Source: Luteococcus sp038433155
GTDB lineage: Bacteria > Actinomycetota > Actinomycetes > Propionibacteriales > Propionibacteriaceae
Reading direction: 5' to 3'
Length of the DNA: 64,000 nucleotides
Assembly: GCF_038433155.1 (NCBI RefSeq)
Contig: NZ_JBCDMW010000022.1
Location: 1-64,000, forward strand
Shown here: positions 1 to 8,402 of the stretch, in pieces
How the letters are laid out: every line of letters begins with the position of its first letter
How positions within the stretch are numbered: the stretch's first letter is position 1
Position numbers and translations under genes: made by a program
Notes under the pieces: model-generated
What the model was told of the DNA's origin: nothing
Seen by the model: only the letters and a program-made list of their open reading frames with translations
Databases searched by the model: none

Positions 1-1
1 C

Positions 2-70
2 AAGAACCGGGAGCCCTACCGGGCACCCGCCCCGGCACCGGAACCCCCACTCATGCCCCTCGCCGCTTGA
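2..70 (+). CDS. Possible 3' end of a truncated gene
   Basis: The second forward frame is open from the left edge to a TGA at 68-70 and would encode a proline- and alanine-rich tail of 22 residues ending PLMPLAA. The composition is compatible with a real C-terminus but could be chance in such GC-rich DNA. No function can be assigned. The next 60 bases are featureless before the palindrome at 133-192. Confidence 0.25.
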   Translation, partial: KNREPYRAPAPAPEPPLMPLAA

Positions 71-132
71 CGAGGAACATAGGGACACCCCCCAAGCCCC
101 CTCGCCGCTGACGGCCGCCGGTGCTCCGTCGC

Positions 133-192
133 CGCTCGGGTTTGGTTTTCCCGCGACGGATCCATCCGACGCGGGAAAACGGAACCCGAGCG
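133..192. repeat. 60 bp interspersed palindrome, family A copy 1
   Basis: Two 29-base arms flank a 2-base centre. The arms begin CGCTCGGGTT and meet around CGGAT-cc-ATCCG; 26 of 29 positions pair. The same element with perfect arms lies at 32231-32290, so it is a repeated unit and not only a local terminator. The surrounding 1-337 stretch holds no convincing complete gene. Confidence 0.85.
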
Positions 193-337
193 CCAGCCAC
201 GGCACCTTCGCCTGTCGAGGGGCGCTGTGGCCCTGAAACCGTCACCCTGCTCGTTGGACGGTTGCCTTCCGATGGTTCTACCCATCGCAGGCCGACCGTT
301 GGGCGTGCAAGCCGACGGTTCGGCTCGCAGGGTCACC

Positions 338-1234
338 TCACAGGTCGGCGGGTGTTCCTTGGTGGAAGCGCAGTTGCCAGCCCGACGGGGTTCTCACCCA
401 GACCGAGCTGCGCAGCGCGATCGCCCCGCGGCTTCGGGAACGCCAGCGCAGCAACACGACGTCGTCTGCCAGCGTGTCCACCCCGATCACCTCCAGCGTG
501 GTCCGGTTGGTCAGCGGCTGCAGGGAGGCCAGCATCCGGGCCCGGCTCCACAGCTTGCCGGAGGCCCCGATCTCGGTGAAGTCCGGGTGCAGCAGGGCCT
601 CCACGCGTCGTTTGTCGGAGCGCACCGAGTCCAGCAGCAGGGCCTCCTCCAGGGCGATCACGTCGTCGGCGTCGGAGGTGGCCGGCTGGTCGTCGACGCT
701 GAACAGGTCGATCTCCACCGGCTCCGGCTTGCTGGGGGCCACGTCCAGGCTGGTGGCGCTGGACTCCCCCGCACCCTGGAATCCCGGCCCGGCGGGCACG
801 GCCGTGCCGTCGCGGTAGGCGCGGGCCGCGGCCTGCGCCCGGGCATCGGCGGCCTCGTTCATCGCGTGCCCGGCATGCCCCTTGACCCACTCGAAGCTGA
901 CGCTTCGCCCCACCAGCAGCCGGTCGATCTCCTGCAGCAGCTCGACGTTCATCACCGGTTTGCCGTCGGCCTTGCGCCAACCGCGCCGCTTCCAACCCGG
1001 CATCCACTTGGTGACCGAGTTGATCACGTACTGGGAATCGCACAGGATCAGCAGCCGTTCGTCGGGCACGACGGCGGTCTGCTGCAGGAGGTTCAGCACC
1101 GCCATCAGCTCGCCCATGTTGTTGGTGCCATGCGGCCAGCCCCCGGCCGCCCACGTGCTGTCATCGATGTACCAGGCCCAGCCGGCGGGGCCGGGATTGG
1201 ACAGGGAGGAACCGTCGGCTGCTGCAGTGATCAC
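338..1234 (-). CDS. RNase HI fused to a C-terminal NTF2-like (DUF4440) domain
   Basis: A 298-residue protein. The GTG start gives VITAAADGSS, the usual first strand of RNase H; the longer open frame upstream is poorly conserved-looking sequence, and no strong ribosome site distinguishes them. Residues 1-140 show the RNase H core with the four acidic residues D7, E42, D66 and D130 and a VKGH loop, so the domain should cut RNA in RNA-DNA hybrids. After a linker at about 140-190, residues 190-298 look like an NTF2/DUF4440 fold (ALLHPDFTEIG, WQLRFHQGT), a domain of unknown role here. It stands alone, with a terminator-like hairpin between it and hsp20 upstream. Confidence 0.85.
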   Translation of the reverse strand: MITAAADGSSLSNPGPAGWAWYIDDSTWAAGGWPHGTNNMGELMAVLNLLQQTAVVPDERLLILCDSQYVINSVTKWMPGWKRRGWRKADGKPVMNVELLQEIDRLLVGRSVSFEWVKGHAGHAMNEAADARAQAAARAYRDGTAVPAGPGFQGAGESSATSLDVAPSKPEPVEIDLFSVDDQPATSDADDVIALEEALLLDSVRSDKRRVEALLHPDFTEIGASGKLWSRARMLASLQPLTNRTTLEVIGVDTLADDVVLLRWRSRSRGAIALRSSVWVRTPSGWQLRFHQGTPADL

Positions 1235-1423
1235 CGGGCAATTGTGCCAGCACCGCGACGGGCACTGGGCGCGGTCTTCCGGGTAGCTCGACGTCGGATT
1301 GCGGCCCGCCCCACGCCCCATCCCAAGGCCGGCATCACCAACACCCGGCGCCAGCTCCACGCCGGCGTCGTCCCCATCACCCGCGCCCTGCTCGCCCGGA
1401 GCGCCCGGGGCGGCCAGCGCAAG

Positions 1424-1463
1424 CACCGGGGGCCGCCCCGCCGCGGCGGGACGGCCCCCGGTG
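1424..1463 (-). terminator. Hairpin downstream of hsp20
   Basis: A long GC stem runs from CACCGGGGGCCG to its complement CGGCCCCCGGTG around a GCC-rich core. A second, weaker inverted repeat (ACGGGCCC/GGGCCCGT) lies at 1494-1525, touching the hsp20 stop. There is no clear T-run, as is usual in this genome. The rest of 1235-1524 shows no gene. Confidence 0.6.
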
Positions 1464-1524
1464 GTCGTCCATCAGTGGTTGCTCGCCGTGGGCACGGGCC
1501 CAGGGCCCGACGGCATCGGGCCCG

Positions 1525-1980
1525 TCAGCCCTGCTCCTGCTCCTGCTCATCCGCCACCGATCCCTCGATCTGCGCGGAGCCACCGGCATGGGTGACCTGG
1601 ATCTTGCGTGGCTTGGCCTGCTCGGCCACCGGGATGGTGAGGCTGAGCACGCCGTCGCTGTACTCGGCGGTGATCTGGTCCAGGGCCAGGCCCTGCCCCA
1701 GGCTCAGCTGCCGGGCGAAGGTGCCGGCGCCACGCTCGCGGGCCAGCCACACCCGCCCCTCGGCATTCTCGGCCGGCTTGCGCTCGGCCCGAACCGTCAG
1801 GGTGCGCTCCTCGACGTCGACGTCGATGGTGCTGGGATCGACCCCGGGCAGGTCGATCCGGGCAATGAAGGTGTCCCCGTCGCGGTAGAGATCCATCGGC
1901 ATCGGGGTGGTGTTGGGGGTGCGGGTGAACTCGCTGACGACGCGGTCCATCTCACGGAAGGGGTCGAACGTACGAGCCAT
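1525..1980 (-). CDS. Hsp20 family small heat-shock protein
   Basis: A 151-residue cytoplasmic holdase of the alpha-crystallin family. The alpha-crystallin domain covers about residues 35-130: DGDTFIARIDLPGVDPSTID opens it and the conserved DGVLSLTIPV strand closes it. The C-terminal tail is acidic and Gln/Glu-rich and lacks an obvious I-x-I oligomerisation motif. It is monocistronic: a hairpin follows and the LCP gene is divergent. An inverted repeat TTGAGT-N7-ACTCAA upstream matches the HAIR operator of the HspR repressor, so heat-shock control by HspR is expected. Confidence 0.93.
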   Translation of the reverse strand: MARTFDPFREMDRVVSEFTRTPNTTPMPMDLYRDGDTFIARIDLPGVDPSTIDVDVEERTLTVRAERKPAENAEGRVWLARERGAGTFARQLSLGQGLALDQITAEYSDGVLSLTIPVAEQAKPRKIQVTHAGGSAQIEGSVADEQEQEQG

Positions 1981-2070
1981 GGTGTCACTCCTGTCGTGCG
2001 GTTGAATCGGGGCCGCTCCTTGCGGCCTGCATCCCTGCCAACACAGGCATTCCGAGATCTATTCCCGGGA

Positions 2071-2089
2071 TTGAGTCAACCTCACTCAA
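2071..2089. promoter_or_regulatory. HAIR element (HspR operator) for hsp20
   Basis: The sequence TTGAGT, seven bases, ACTCAA is seen directly and matches the core of the established HspR-associated inverted repeat (CTTGAGT-N7-ACTCAAG). It lies about 90 bases upstream of the hsp20 start and about 80 bases before the divergent LCP gene, so it might affect both. HspR itself is not in the window. Confidence 0.75.
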
Positions 2090-2169
2090 CTTTTCTCCGG
2101 AGCCCGTACCCGTGGGCTTCCTGAGAGCTGTTTCCGCCCGCCGCGGCGCGAACGGTAGCCTCAATCCCC

Positions 2170-3552
2170 ATGAAGCACCAGTTGCCACCCGAGGACAGCG
2201 ACGACCTCCCGGAGGGCCATGTGGCCGTGCCGCAACGGGCCCAGGCTCCCCGGCGGAGCCGACGTCGGATCGTGCTGATCGCGCTGCTGGTCTTGGCCCT
2301 GGTGCTGGCCGCCGCGGGTTTTGGCTACTACCGCCACCTGAACTCCAACCTGACCTCAGTGGAGATGCCCGTCGAGGTGCAGGGCGAGAAGCCACTGGAG
2401 GGATTGCCCAAGGGCACCGCCCAGAACATCCTGGTGATCGGCACCGACTCCCGGCAGAAGGCAGCCGATTGCAAGCTGGGTGGCTCCTGCGGTGAGGACA
2501 AGAAGGACGGCGAGACCAACGCCGACGTCGAGCTGCTGGTGCACATCTCGGCCGACCAGACCTGGATGACCATCGTCTCCCTGCCCCGCGACACCCTCGT
2601 CGATCTGCCGGCCTGCTCCGGGAACGGCAAGACCCGGGAGGCAACCACCGGCCGGATCAATGGCTCGCTGAACTACGGGATCGAGTGCCAGCTGCGCACC
2701 GTCCACCAGCTCACCGGCCTGCCGATCAGTCACTTCATGATGGTGGACTTCAGCGGTGTGGTGAGCCTGTCCGACGCCGTGGGTGGCGTGGACGTGTGTG
2801 TGGACAAGGATGTCTACGACACCTATTCGCACCTCAAGCTGGCCCAGGGCAAGCACACTCTGCAGGGAGTCGCGGCCCTGCAGTTCGTCCGCACCCGGCA
2901 TGGCTTCGGCGACGGCGGTGACCTGGGCCGCACCATCGGGCAGCGGCTCTACCTGTCCTCCCTGCAGCGCAAGCTGGAGAGCGCGGGAACCCTGTTGAAC
3001 CCGCAGAAGGTCTACCGGCTGGCCGAGGCCGGCACCAGGGCGCTGACCGTGGACAAGGGGCTGGCCGATGTGTCCACCCTGGCCAAGGTGGCCACGACGG
3101 TGGGCAACATCCCCTCCAGCGCCACAACCTTCGTCACCATGCCGTCGGAGCAGAACCCGGAGAACGAGAACACGGTGCTGCCCACCCAGGCCTCCAAGGA
3201 CCTGTTCGCCAAGCTGGCCGCCGACCAGCCGCTGGTGACCCCCAAGTCCAAGGCGTCCGCCCATCCGTCGGGCACCGCCTCCACCAGCAGCCCCACGGGC
3301 GGCGCCGCGACGTCGGCCAGCGCCAGCCCCACGCCGGCCACCGAGCAGGCCAGCACCGCACCCGGTGAGGCCACCGGTGATTCGGCCAGCCCGACGCCCG
3401 ACCAGGCCACGGGTGGCAGCGCCCAGGTCTCCTCGGAGACCACCGGCTGCGCCCAGGTGAGCACCTTCGAGACGGTCCAGATCAATGGCGAGCCGATGAC
3501 CCCCACCGAGGCCTACGCCCGCTCCCCCCGGATTCCCAACTCGGCCCCCTGA
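2170..3552 (+). CDS. LytR-CpsA-Psr (LCP) family cell-wall glycopolymer ligase
   Basis: A 460-residue membrane-anchored protein. A basic N-terminus and one helix (about 34-53) place the rest outside the cell. The LCP domain covers about 85-290, with the signatures NILVIGTDSR, VSLPRDT, GRINGSLNYG and ALQFVRTRHG, whose Arg and Asp residues bind polyprenyl pyrophosphate and the metal in characterised members. Such enzymes attach secondary polymers to peptidoglycan. A Ser/Thr/Ala/Pro-rich stretch (about 355-420) follows, probably wall-spanning. The gene stands alone, divergent from hsp20 and convergent with cdd. Confidence 0.9.
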   Translation: MKHQLPPEDSDDLPEGHVAVPQRAQAPRRSRRRIVLIALLVLALVLAAAGFGYYRHLNSNLTSVEMPVEVQGEKPLEGLPKGTAQNILVIGTDSRQKAADCKLGGSCGEDKKDGETNADVELLVHISADQTWMTIVSLPRDTLVDLPACSGNGKTREATTGRINGSLNYGIECQLRTVHQLTGLPISHFMMVDFSGVVSLSDAVGGVDVCVDKDVYDTYSHLKLAQGKHTLQGVAALQFVRTRHGFGDGGDLGRTIGQRLYLSSLQRKLESAGTLLNPQKVYRLAEAGTRALTVDKGLADVSTLAKVATTVGNIPSSATTFVTMPSEQNPENENTVLPTQASKDLFAKLAADQPLVTPKSKASAHPSGTASTSSPTGGAATSASASPTPATEQASTAPGEATGDSASPTPDQATGGSAQVSSETTGCAQVSTFETVQINGEPMTPTEAYARSPRIPNSAP

Positions 3553-3565
3553 CCCTCGAACACCA

Positions 3566-3609
3566 AGTGTGGATGGTACCCACCGACTGCGGTGGGTACC
3601 ATCCACACT
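3566..3609. terminator. Palindrome family B copy 1, bidirectional terminator
   Basis: Perfect 19-base arms (AGTGTGGATGGTACCCACC and its complement) flank a 6-base centre, followed by CTTTT. It sits between the convergent LCP and cdd genes, where a two-way terminator is expected. A near-identical element is at 23109-23152. Confidence 0.8.
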
Positions 3610-3618
3610 CTTTTGGTC

Positions 3619-4080
3619 TTACCCACCCAGGTCCGCGGGCCCGAAGGCCTGCGGCAGCACCTGGGACATCGGGAGGATGCCGAGCGGGGTCTCCACCAGC
3701 AGATCGTCGCCGCCGTGCTCAAAGAGGAGCTGGCGGCAACGGCCACAGGGCATGATCACCTGACCGTCGCCATTGCAGCAGGTGAAGGCCACCAGCCGTC
3801 CCCCGCCACCGGCCACCAGCTCGCTGACCAGACCGCACTCGGCGCACAGGGTGACGCCGTAGCTGGCATTCTCCACATTGCAGCCGCCCACCACCCGCCC
3901 GTCGTCGACCAAGGCCGCGGCCCCCACCCGGTAGCGGGAGTAGGGCGCGTAGGCGCGGGCAGCGAGCTCCCGGGCGCGCTGGCGCAGCAGCTCCCAGTCC
4001 CCCTCGACAAGCTCGGGCACCGTGGTGGCGCCGGGCTCCGTGACCGCGACGGGCTGAGCGGCCTCCCTCTGAGTGTTCAT
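3619..4080 (-). CDS. cdd: Cytidine deaminase
   Basis: A 153-residue zinc hydrolase that deaminates cytidine and deoxycytidine to uridine forms. The ATG at 4080 is chosen because AAGGAAGG precedes it; an in-frame ATG seven codons earlier would run deep into the permease gene. The zinc site is visible as CAECG and PCGRCRQLL, and the nucleoside-binding YAPYSRYRVGAAAL is present. It is the last gene of the BMP/ABC operon, one base from the permease stop, which points to salvage of imported nucleosides. Confidence 0.95.
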   Translation of the reverse strand: MNTQREAAQPVAVTEPGATTVPELVEGDWELLRQRARELAARAYAPYSRYRVGAAALVDDGRVVGGCNVENASYGVTLCAECGLVSELVAGGGGRLVAFTCCNGDGQVIMPCGRCRQLLFEHGGDDLLVETPLGILPMSQVLPQAFGPADLGG

Positions 4081-4081
4081 C

Positions 4082-5476
4082 TCAGTGGCCTTCCTTGACA
4101 TAGGGCTGTCCGTCCGCGGCGGGTGCCCGCACCCGGCCGACCAGACCGGCGACGGCGATGATGGTGGCCAGGTAGGGCAGCATCAGCAGCAGCTGGCTGG
4201 GCGCCGGGGTGTTCAGCGCGGACAGCTGGGAGGCCATCTGCTTCACGAAGCCGAAGAAGAGCGCCATCAGCGCGGCCAGCACCGGGTGCCAGCGGCCCAT
4301 GATCAGCGCGGCCAGGGCGATGAAGCCGTTGCCCACGGTCATGTCCTTGCTGAACGAGCCGGTGGAGCCGATGGTGAAGAAGGCACCACCCAGACCGGCG
4401 AAGAGGCCGCCCGCCAGCACCGCGGCCCAGCGGGTGCCAGCGACGTTGATGCCGACGGTGTCGGCCGCCTTGGGGTGTTCACCGACGGCGCGCACGTGCA
4501 GGCCCCACTTGGTGCGGTAGAGCAGGAACCAGACCAGCACCACCGAGGCGATGGCCAGGTAGGCCAGGGCGGTCTGGTTGAACAGCACCGGGCCGAAGAA
4601 GGGGATCTTGGACAGCCCCGGGATGGCGATGTTCTGCATCTGCGGCGCCGTGTTGAGCGTGCTGGACTGGGGCTGGATCAGCTGGTCGAACAGGAAGCCG
4701 GTGATCCCCGCGGCAAACAGGTTCACCACCACGCCCATCACCACTTGGTCCACCAGATAGGTGATGGTGAACAGCGCCAGCAGCGCGGCCATCAGCACGC
4801 CGGCGATCACGGCCGCCAGCAGGGCCGCGGGGATGGACTTGGTGACCGAGCCCACCACGCCCGCAGCGAAGGCGGCCACCAGGAATTGCCCCTCGATGGC
4901 GACGTTGACCACGCCGGCCCGCTCGCACAGCACACCGGCCAGGGCGCCCAGCACCAGCGGGGTGGCGATGGCCAGGGTGCCGTTCAGCTGGTTGCTGATC
5001 GGGAAGGGCAGGTCCCGGCCGGCGACTGCCCAGGCCAGGAAGCCCACCATCACCGCGATCCCGGCGACGGTGCCTGCCAGGGCGGGCAGCCGGCCGCTCA
5101 ACCGGCCGGACAGGTAGCCCAGCCCGGCGAGCAGGGTGAGCAGGCCACAGACCAGCACGGTGGCCAGGCCGGGCAGGCTGATCGTCGGCAGCTGGACCGC
5201 GTCGAAGGCGTCAGACAGGGCAAACCGGGCGGTGCCCCGGGTGCTGAAGGCCAGGCCCAGCAGCAACAGCCCGAACAGGGTGACCAGCGCGCCGGTGGTC
5301 AGCCGGCTGCGGCGGGCCGAGGCGCTCTCCGTGGTGCGCAGCACGATCTCCTCGGTGGGGATCGCCGGGTGGGCGCCGGCGCTGGCCGGCTGGGCGTACG
5401 GGTCGGGCTGCTCGCTGCTGGCGCCGGGCCGCGTGGACTCCGGCTGGGCGCCCTGGGGGAACTTGGTATTCCTCAT
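4082..5476 (-). CDS. ABC transporter permease, nucleoside/BMP family (YufQ/NupQ-like)
   Basis: A 464-residue integral membrane protein of the BPD_transp_2 class. A hydrophilic N-terminus of about 55 residues precedes many hydrophobic helices; GALAGVLCERAGVVNVAIEGQFL is the typical conserved loop, and RTKWGLHVRAVGEHPKAADTVGI is the coupling loop that meets the ATPase. Its start overlaps the stop of the partner permease by four bases. In characterised BMP systems such permease pairs import purine or pyrimidine nucleosides; the linked cdd favours at least cytidine. Confidence 0.9.
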   Translation of the reverse strand: MRNTKFPQGAQPESTRPGASSEQPDPYAQPASAGAHPAIPTEEIVLRTTESASARRSRLTTGALVTLFGLLLLGLAFSTRGTARFALSDAFDAVQLPTISLPGLATVLVCGLLTLLAGLGYLSGRLSGRLPALAGTVAGIAVMVGFLAWAVAGRDLPFPISNQLNGTLAIATPLVLGALAGVLCERAGVVNVAIEGQFLVAAFAAGVVGSVTKSIPAALLAAVIAGVLMAALLALFTITYLVDQVVMGVVVNLFAAGITGFLFDQLIQPQSSTLNTAPQMQNIAIPGLSKIPFFGPVLFNQTALAYLAIASVVLVWFLLYRTKWGLHVRAVGEHPKAADTVGINVAGTRWAAVLAGGLFAGLGGAFFTIGSTGSFSKDMTVGNGFIALAALIMGRWHPVLAALMALFFGFVKQMASQLSALNTPAPSQLLLMLPYLATIIAVAGLVGRVRAPAADGQPYVKEGH

Positions 5477-6720
5477 GCCTTCGCTCCGTTCTGGGCGGCG
5501 ACGGCCCCGCTGGCCTCGCCCACCAGGGCGGCGGGCCGGGCCTTGCGGGCCTTCAGGAAGGGGACCAGCGTGCGCACCAGCATGGGCGCCGCGACGAACA
5601 TCACGATCAGCGCCTGCAGCACGGTGGTCAGGGTCAAGGGGGTGTCGGCCTGCGACTGCATCGCCAGGCCGCCGGCATGCATGGCGCCGAACAGCAGGCC
5701 GGCCAGCACCACACCCAGCGGCTTGGAGCGGCCCAGCAGGGCGACGGTGATGGCGTCGAAGCCGATCGAACCCACCAGACCCAGCGAGAGCGGGGTGGGC
5801 AGTCCGAAGTCACCCGGGCCCAGCGCCGCCTGCACCCCGGCCAGACCGGCCAAGGCACCGGAGAGCGTCATCGCGACGACGGTGGTCCGTGCCACACTCA
5901 TGCCCGCGGTGGCGGCGGCGTCGGGATTGGCGCCGACGGCCCTGATCCGGAAGCCGACGGTGGAGCGCTCCATCAGCCACCACACCGCCAGCGCCGCCAG
6001 CAGGGCCAGCACAAAGCCCAGGTGCAGCTGCCCACCCTCCAGCCGCGGGAAGGTGGCGGAGAACTTCACCTCGGGGGCAATCGGGTCCTGGCGTCCGGGG
6101 CGCAGGAAGGCCTTGGTGCCCAGCAGCCAGGCCAGGGTCAGCGAGGCGACGTAGTTCAGCATGATGGTGACAATCACCTCATGTGCGCCGGTCGCGGCCC
6201 GCAGCCAGCCGGCGAAACCGCCCCACAGGGCCCCGGCCAGCACGCCCAGCAGGATTGCCAGCGGCAGGTGGAGGGCCAGCGGCAGGTTGGCGATGGAGAA
6301 GCCGGCATAGGCGGACAGGATGGCGCCCATGATCGCCTGCCCCTGCGCGCCGATGTTGAACAGGCCAGCCCGGAAGGCCAGCGCCATACCCAGACCGGCG
6401 CAGATCAGCGGCGCGGCGGCGGCGGTGGTCTCGGTGATCGCCTTCCAGCTGCCCACCGATCCCATCAGCAGCGCGCCATAGGCACCGGAGATCTTGTCCC
6501 AGGAGGCGCCCAGGGCGTCCCCGGGGCGGGCAAACAGGTAGGTCCACTTCTTGCTCACCTCGGGGTCGGCGACGATCATCAGGATCGCGCCAATCAGGAA
6601 GGCCAGCACGAAGGCGGCCAGGGTGGTGGCCAGCTCGCTCCACGGCATCCGGAAGCCGCCGGCCCTGCCGGCTAGGGTCTGGTTCGCGTCGGACTTCTTG
6701 ACGGGTGCGGCGGTGCTCAT
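5473..6720 (-). CDS. ABC transporter permease, nucleoside/BMP family (YufP/NupP-like)
   Basis: A 415-residue membrane protein, the second half of the permease pair. Helices begin at about residue 28. The family loops AFRAGLFNIGAQGQAIMG (about 140) and RAVGANPDAAATAGM (coupling helix) are clear. The gene overlaps the ATPase stop and the next permease start by four bases each, so the operon is translationally coupled. Confidence 0.9.
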   Translation of the reverse strand: MSTAAPVKKSDANQTLAGRAGGFRMPWSELATTLAAFVLAFLIGAILMIVADPEVSKKWTYLFARPGDALGASWDKISGAYGALLMGSVGSWKAITETTAAAAPLICAGLGMALAFRAGLFNIGAQGQAIMGAILSAYAGFSIANLPLALHLPLAILLGVLAGALWGGFAGWLRAATGAHEVIVTIMLNYVASLTLAWLLGTKAFLRPGRQDPIAPEVKFSATFPRLEGGQLHLGFVLALLAALAVWWLMERSTVGFRIRAVGANPDAAATAGMSVARTTVVAMTLSGALAGLAGVQAALGPGDFGLPTPLSLGLVGSIGFDAITVALLGRSKPLGVVLAGLLFGAMHAGGLAMQSQADTPLTLTTVLQALIVMFVAAPMLVRTLVPFLKARKARPAALVGEASGAVAAQNGAKA

Positions 6721-8294
6721 GCCCGCCCTCCTTCCTGGGCAGCGGCCAGCGCCTCGTCCTGCGGCACGCCGGCCATCATCAGGCCGAGCGCATCGCGCGG
6801 GGTGTCGGGCGGCACGATGCCGACGATCCGGCCGCGGTACATCACGGCGATCCGGTCGGCCAGGGCCACCACCTCGTCCAGCTCGGTGGAGACGATCACG
6901 ACGGCGGTCCCCCGGTCCCGCTCGGCGACGATCCGCTCGTGCAGGAACTCGATGGCACCGACGTCGACGCCCCGGGTGGGCTGGTTGGCCACCAGCAGGC
7001 TCAGCGGACGGCTCAGCTCCCGGGCCAGCACCACCTTCTGCTGGTTGCCGCCGGACAGGCTGGCCACCGGCAGGTCGATCCCATTGGTGCGGATGTCGAA
7101 CTCGTCGACCCGCTGCTCCGCATTGCTGCGGATCTTCTTCATGTCCAGCGCCAGACCGCGGGAGTAGTCCTCGATGTGGTTCAGCACCAGGTTCTCGGCC
7201 ACGCTGAAGCTGCCGACGAAGCCATCCTTCTGCCGGTCCTCGGGCACGAAGCCCAGGCCATTGCCCAGGCTCTGCTTCGGGTTCATCGTGGCCACGTCCT
7301 TGCCGTCCACCAGCACCTCGCCGCTCTTCACGGGGGTGGTGCCCAGCAGGGCCTCGGCCAGCTCGGTCTGGCCATTGCCCTGCACACCGGCCAGGCAGAG
7401 GATCTCCCCGCCGCGGACGCTGAAGTCCACGTGGTCCACCATCACCGCGCCCGACGGGGCGGCCACCACCAGGTCGCGGACCTGCAGCCGCTCCTCCCCC
7501 AGCGTCGGGGCGTCCTTGGCCACCGTCAGGCTGACCGCGCGGCCCACCATCAGCTCGGCCAGCTGGGCCTCGCTCATCCCGGGATCGGCGGCGCCAACCA
7601 CCTTCCCACGGCGGATCACGGTGATCCGGTCCGCGATGGCGCGCACCTCGCGCAGCTTGTGGGTGATGAACACAATCGCCCGGCCCTCGTCGCGCAGGGC
7701 CTGCATCACCTGCATCAGCTCGTCAATCTCCTGCGGGGTGAGCACCGCGGTGGGCTCGTCGAAGATCAGGTACTTGGCGTCATTGGCCAGGGCCTTGAGG
7801 ATCTCCACCCGCTGCTGGATGCCCACCGGCAGGTTCTCGATGATCGCGTCGGGCTCCACCTGCAGCTTGTAGCGGTCGGACAGTTCCCGCACCCGCTGGC
7901 GGGCGGCCCGCATGTCGACGGTGCCCGCGGGGCCCTGCTCCCGGCCCAGCACCAGGTTCTCGGCGACGCTGAAGACCTCCACCAGCATGAAGTGCTGGTG
8001 CACCATGCCGATCCCGGCGGCCATCGCCTGCTTCGGGTTGGTCAGGTGCAGTGGCTTGCCGTCGACGGTGATCTCACCCTCGTCGGCCTGCAGCAGGCCG
8101 TACAGGACATTCATCAGGGTGGACTTGCCGGCGCCGTTCTCCCCCAGCAGGCAGTGGATCTCGCCGGGGCGGATGTCCAGGTCAATGTGGTCATTGGCCA
8201 CCAGCGTTCCGAAGCGCTTCGTGATGCCGCGAAGCTGCAGCCCGGAGCCCTGCTCCGTGCCCTGGCCGGCGCTGGCGGTGGCGTGTTCAGTCAC
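6717..8294 (-). CDS. ABC transporter ATP-binding protein, nucleoside/BMP family (YufO/NupO-like)
   Basis: A 525-residue double-ATPase protein. The GTG at 8294 is preferred because GGGAG lies nine bases upstream; a GTG at 8312 is the alternative. The first domain has Walker A GENGAGKSTL and Walker B FDEPTAVLTP. The second domain has the degenerate P-loop GVQGNGQTEL, the signature LSGGNQQKVVL and NQPTRGVDV. Degeneration of the second domain is normal for this ribose/nucleoside class. It lies 108 bases after the BMP gene, with a strong hairpin between them. Confidence 0.92.
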   Translation of the reverse strand: MTEHATASAGQGTEQGSGLQLRGITKRFGTLVANDHIDLDIRPGEIHCLLGENGAGKSTLMNVLYGLLQADEGEITVDGKPLHLTNPKQAMAAGIGMVHQHFMLVEVFSVAENLVLGREQGPAGTVDMRAARQRVRELSDRYKLQVEPDAIIENLPVGIQQRVEILKALANDAKYLIFDEPTAVLTPQEIDELMQVMQALRDEGRAIVFITHKLREVRAIADRITVIRRGKVVGAADPGMSEAQLAELMVGRAVSLTVAKDAPTLGEERLQVRDLVVAAPSGAVMVDHVDFSVRGGEILCLAGVQGNGQTELAEALLGTTPVKSGEVLVDGKDVATMNPKQSLGNGLGFVPEDRQKDGFVGSFSVAENLVLNHIEDYSRGLALDMKKIRSNAEQRVDEFDIRTNGIDLPVASLSGGNQQKVVLARELSRPLSLLVANQPTRGVDVGAIEFLHERIVAERDRGTAVVIVSTELDEVVALADRIAVMYRGRIVGIVPPDTPRDALGLMMAGVPQDEALAAAQEGGRA

Positions 8295-8325
8295 AGGGGA
8301 ATACTCCCACACTCGTTGGGGGAAT

Positions 8326-8369
8326 CAAGGCCCCGCCGGCCCGGTTGGAGAACCGGCGACGGGGCCTTG
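8326..8369 (-). terminator. Intra-operon hairpin between bmp and the ATPase gene
   Basis: CAAGGCCCCG pairs with CGGGGCCTTG, and an inner stem CCGGTT/AACCGG closes on GGAG. It follows the lipoprotein gene and precedes the ABC genes. It could partly terminate transcription or stabilise the bmp message so that binding protein exceeds transporter. Confidence 0.65.
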
Positions 8370-8402
8370 ATCAGGGATTTCAGTGGTTGACTGGCAACCG
8401 GA

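Noticed and set aside
4073..6154. Long forward frame of about 690 codons opposite the permease genes
   Set aside because: A Gln/His/Gly-rich shadow of real minus-strand membrane proteins; such antisense frames are common in GC-rich DNA.
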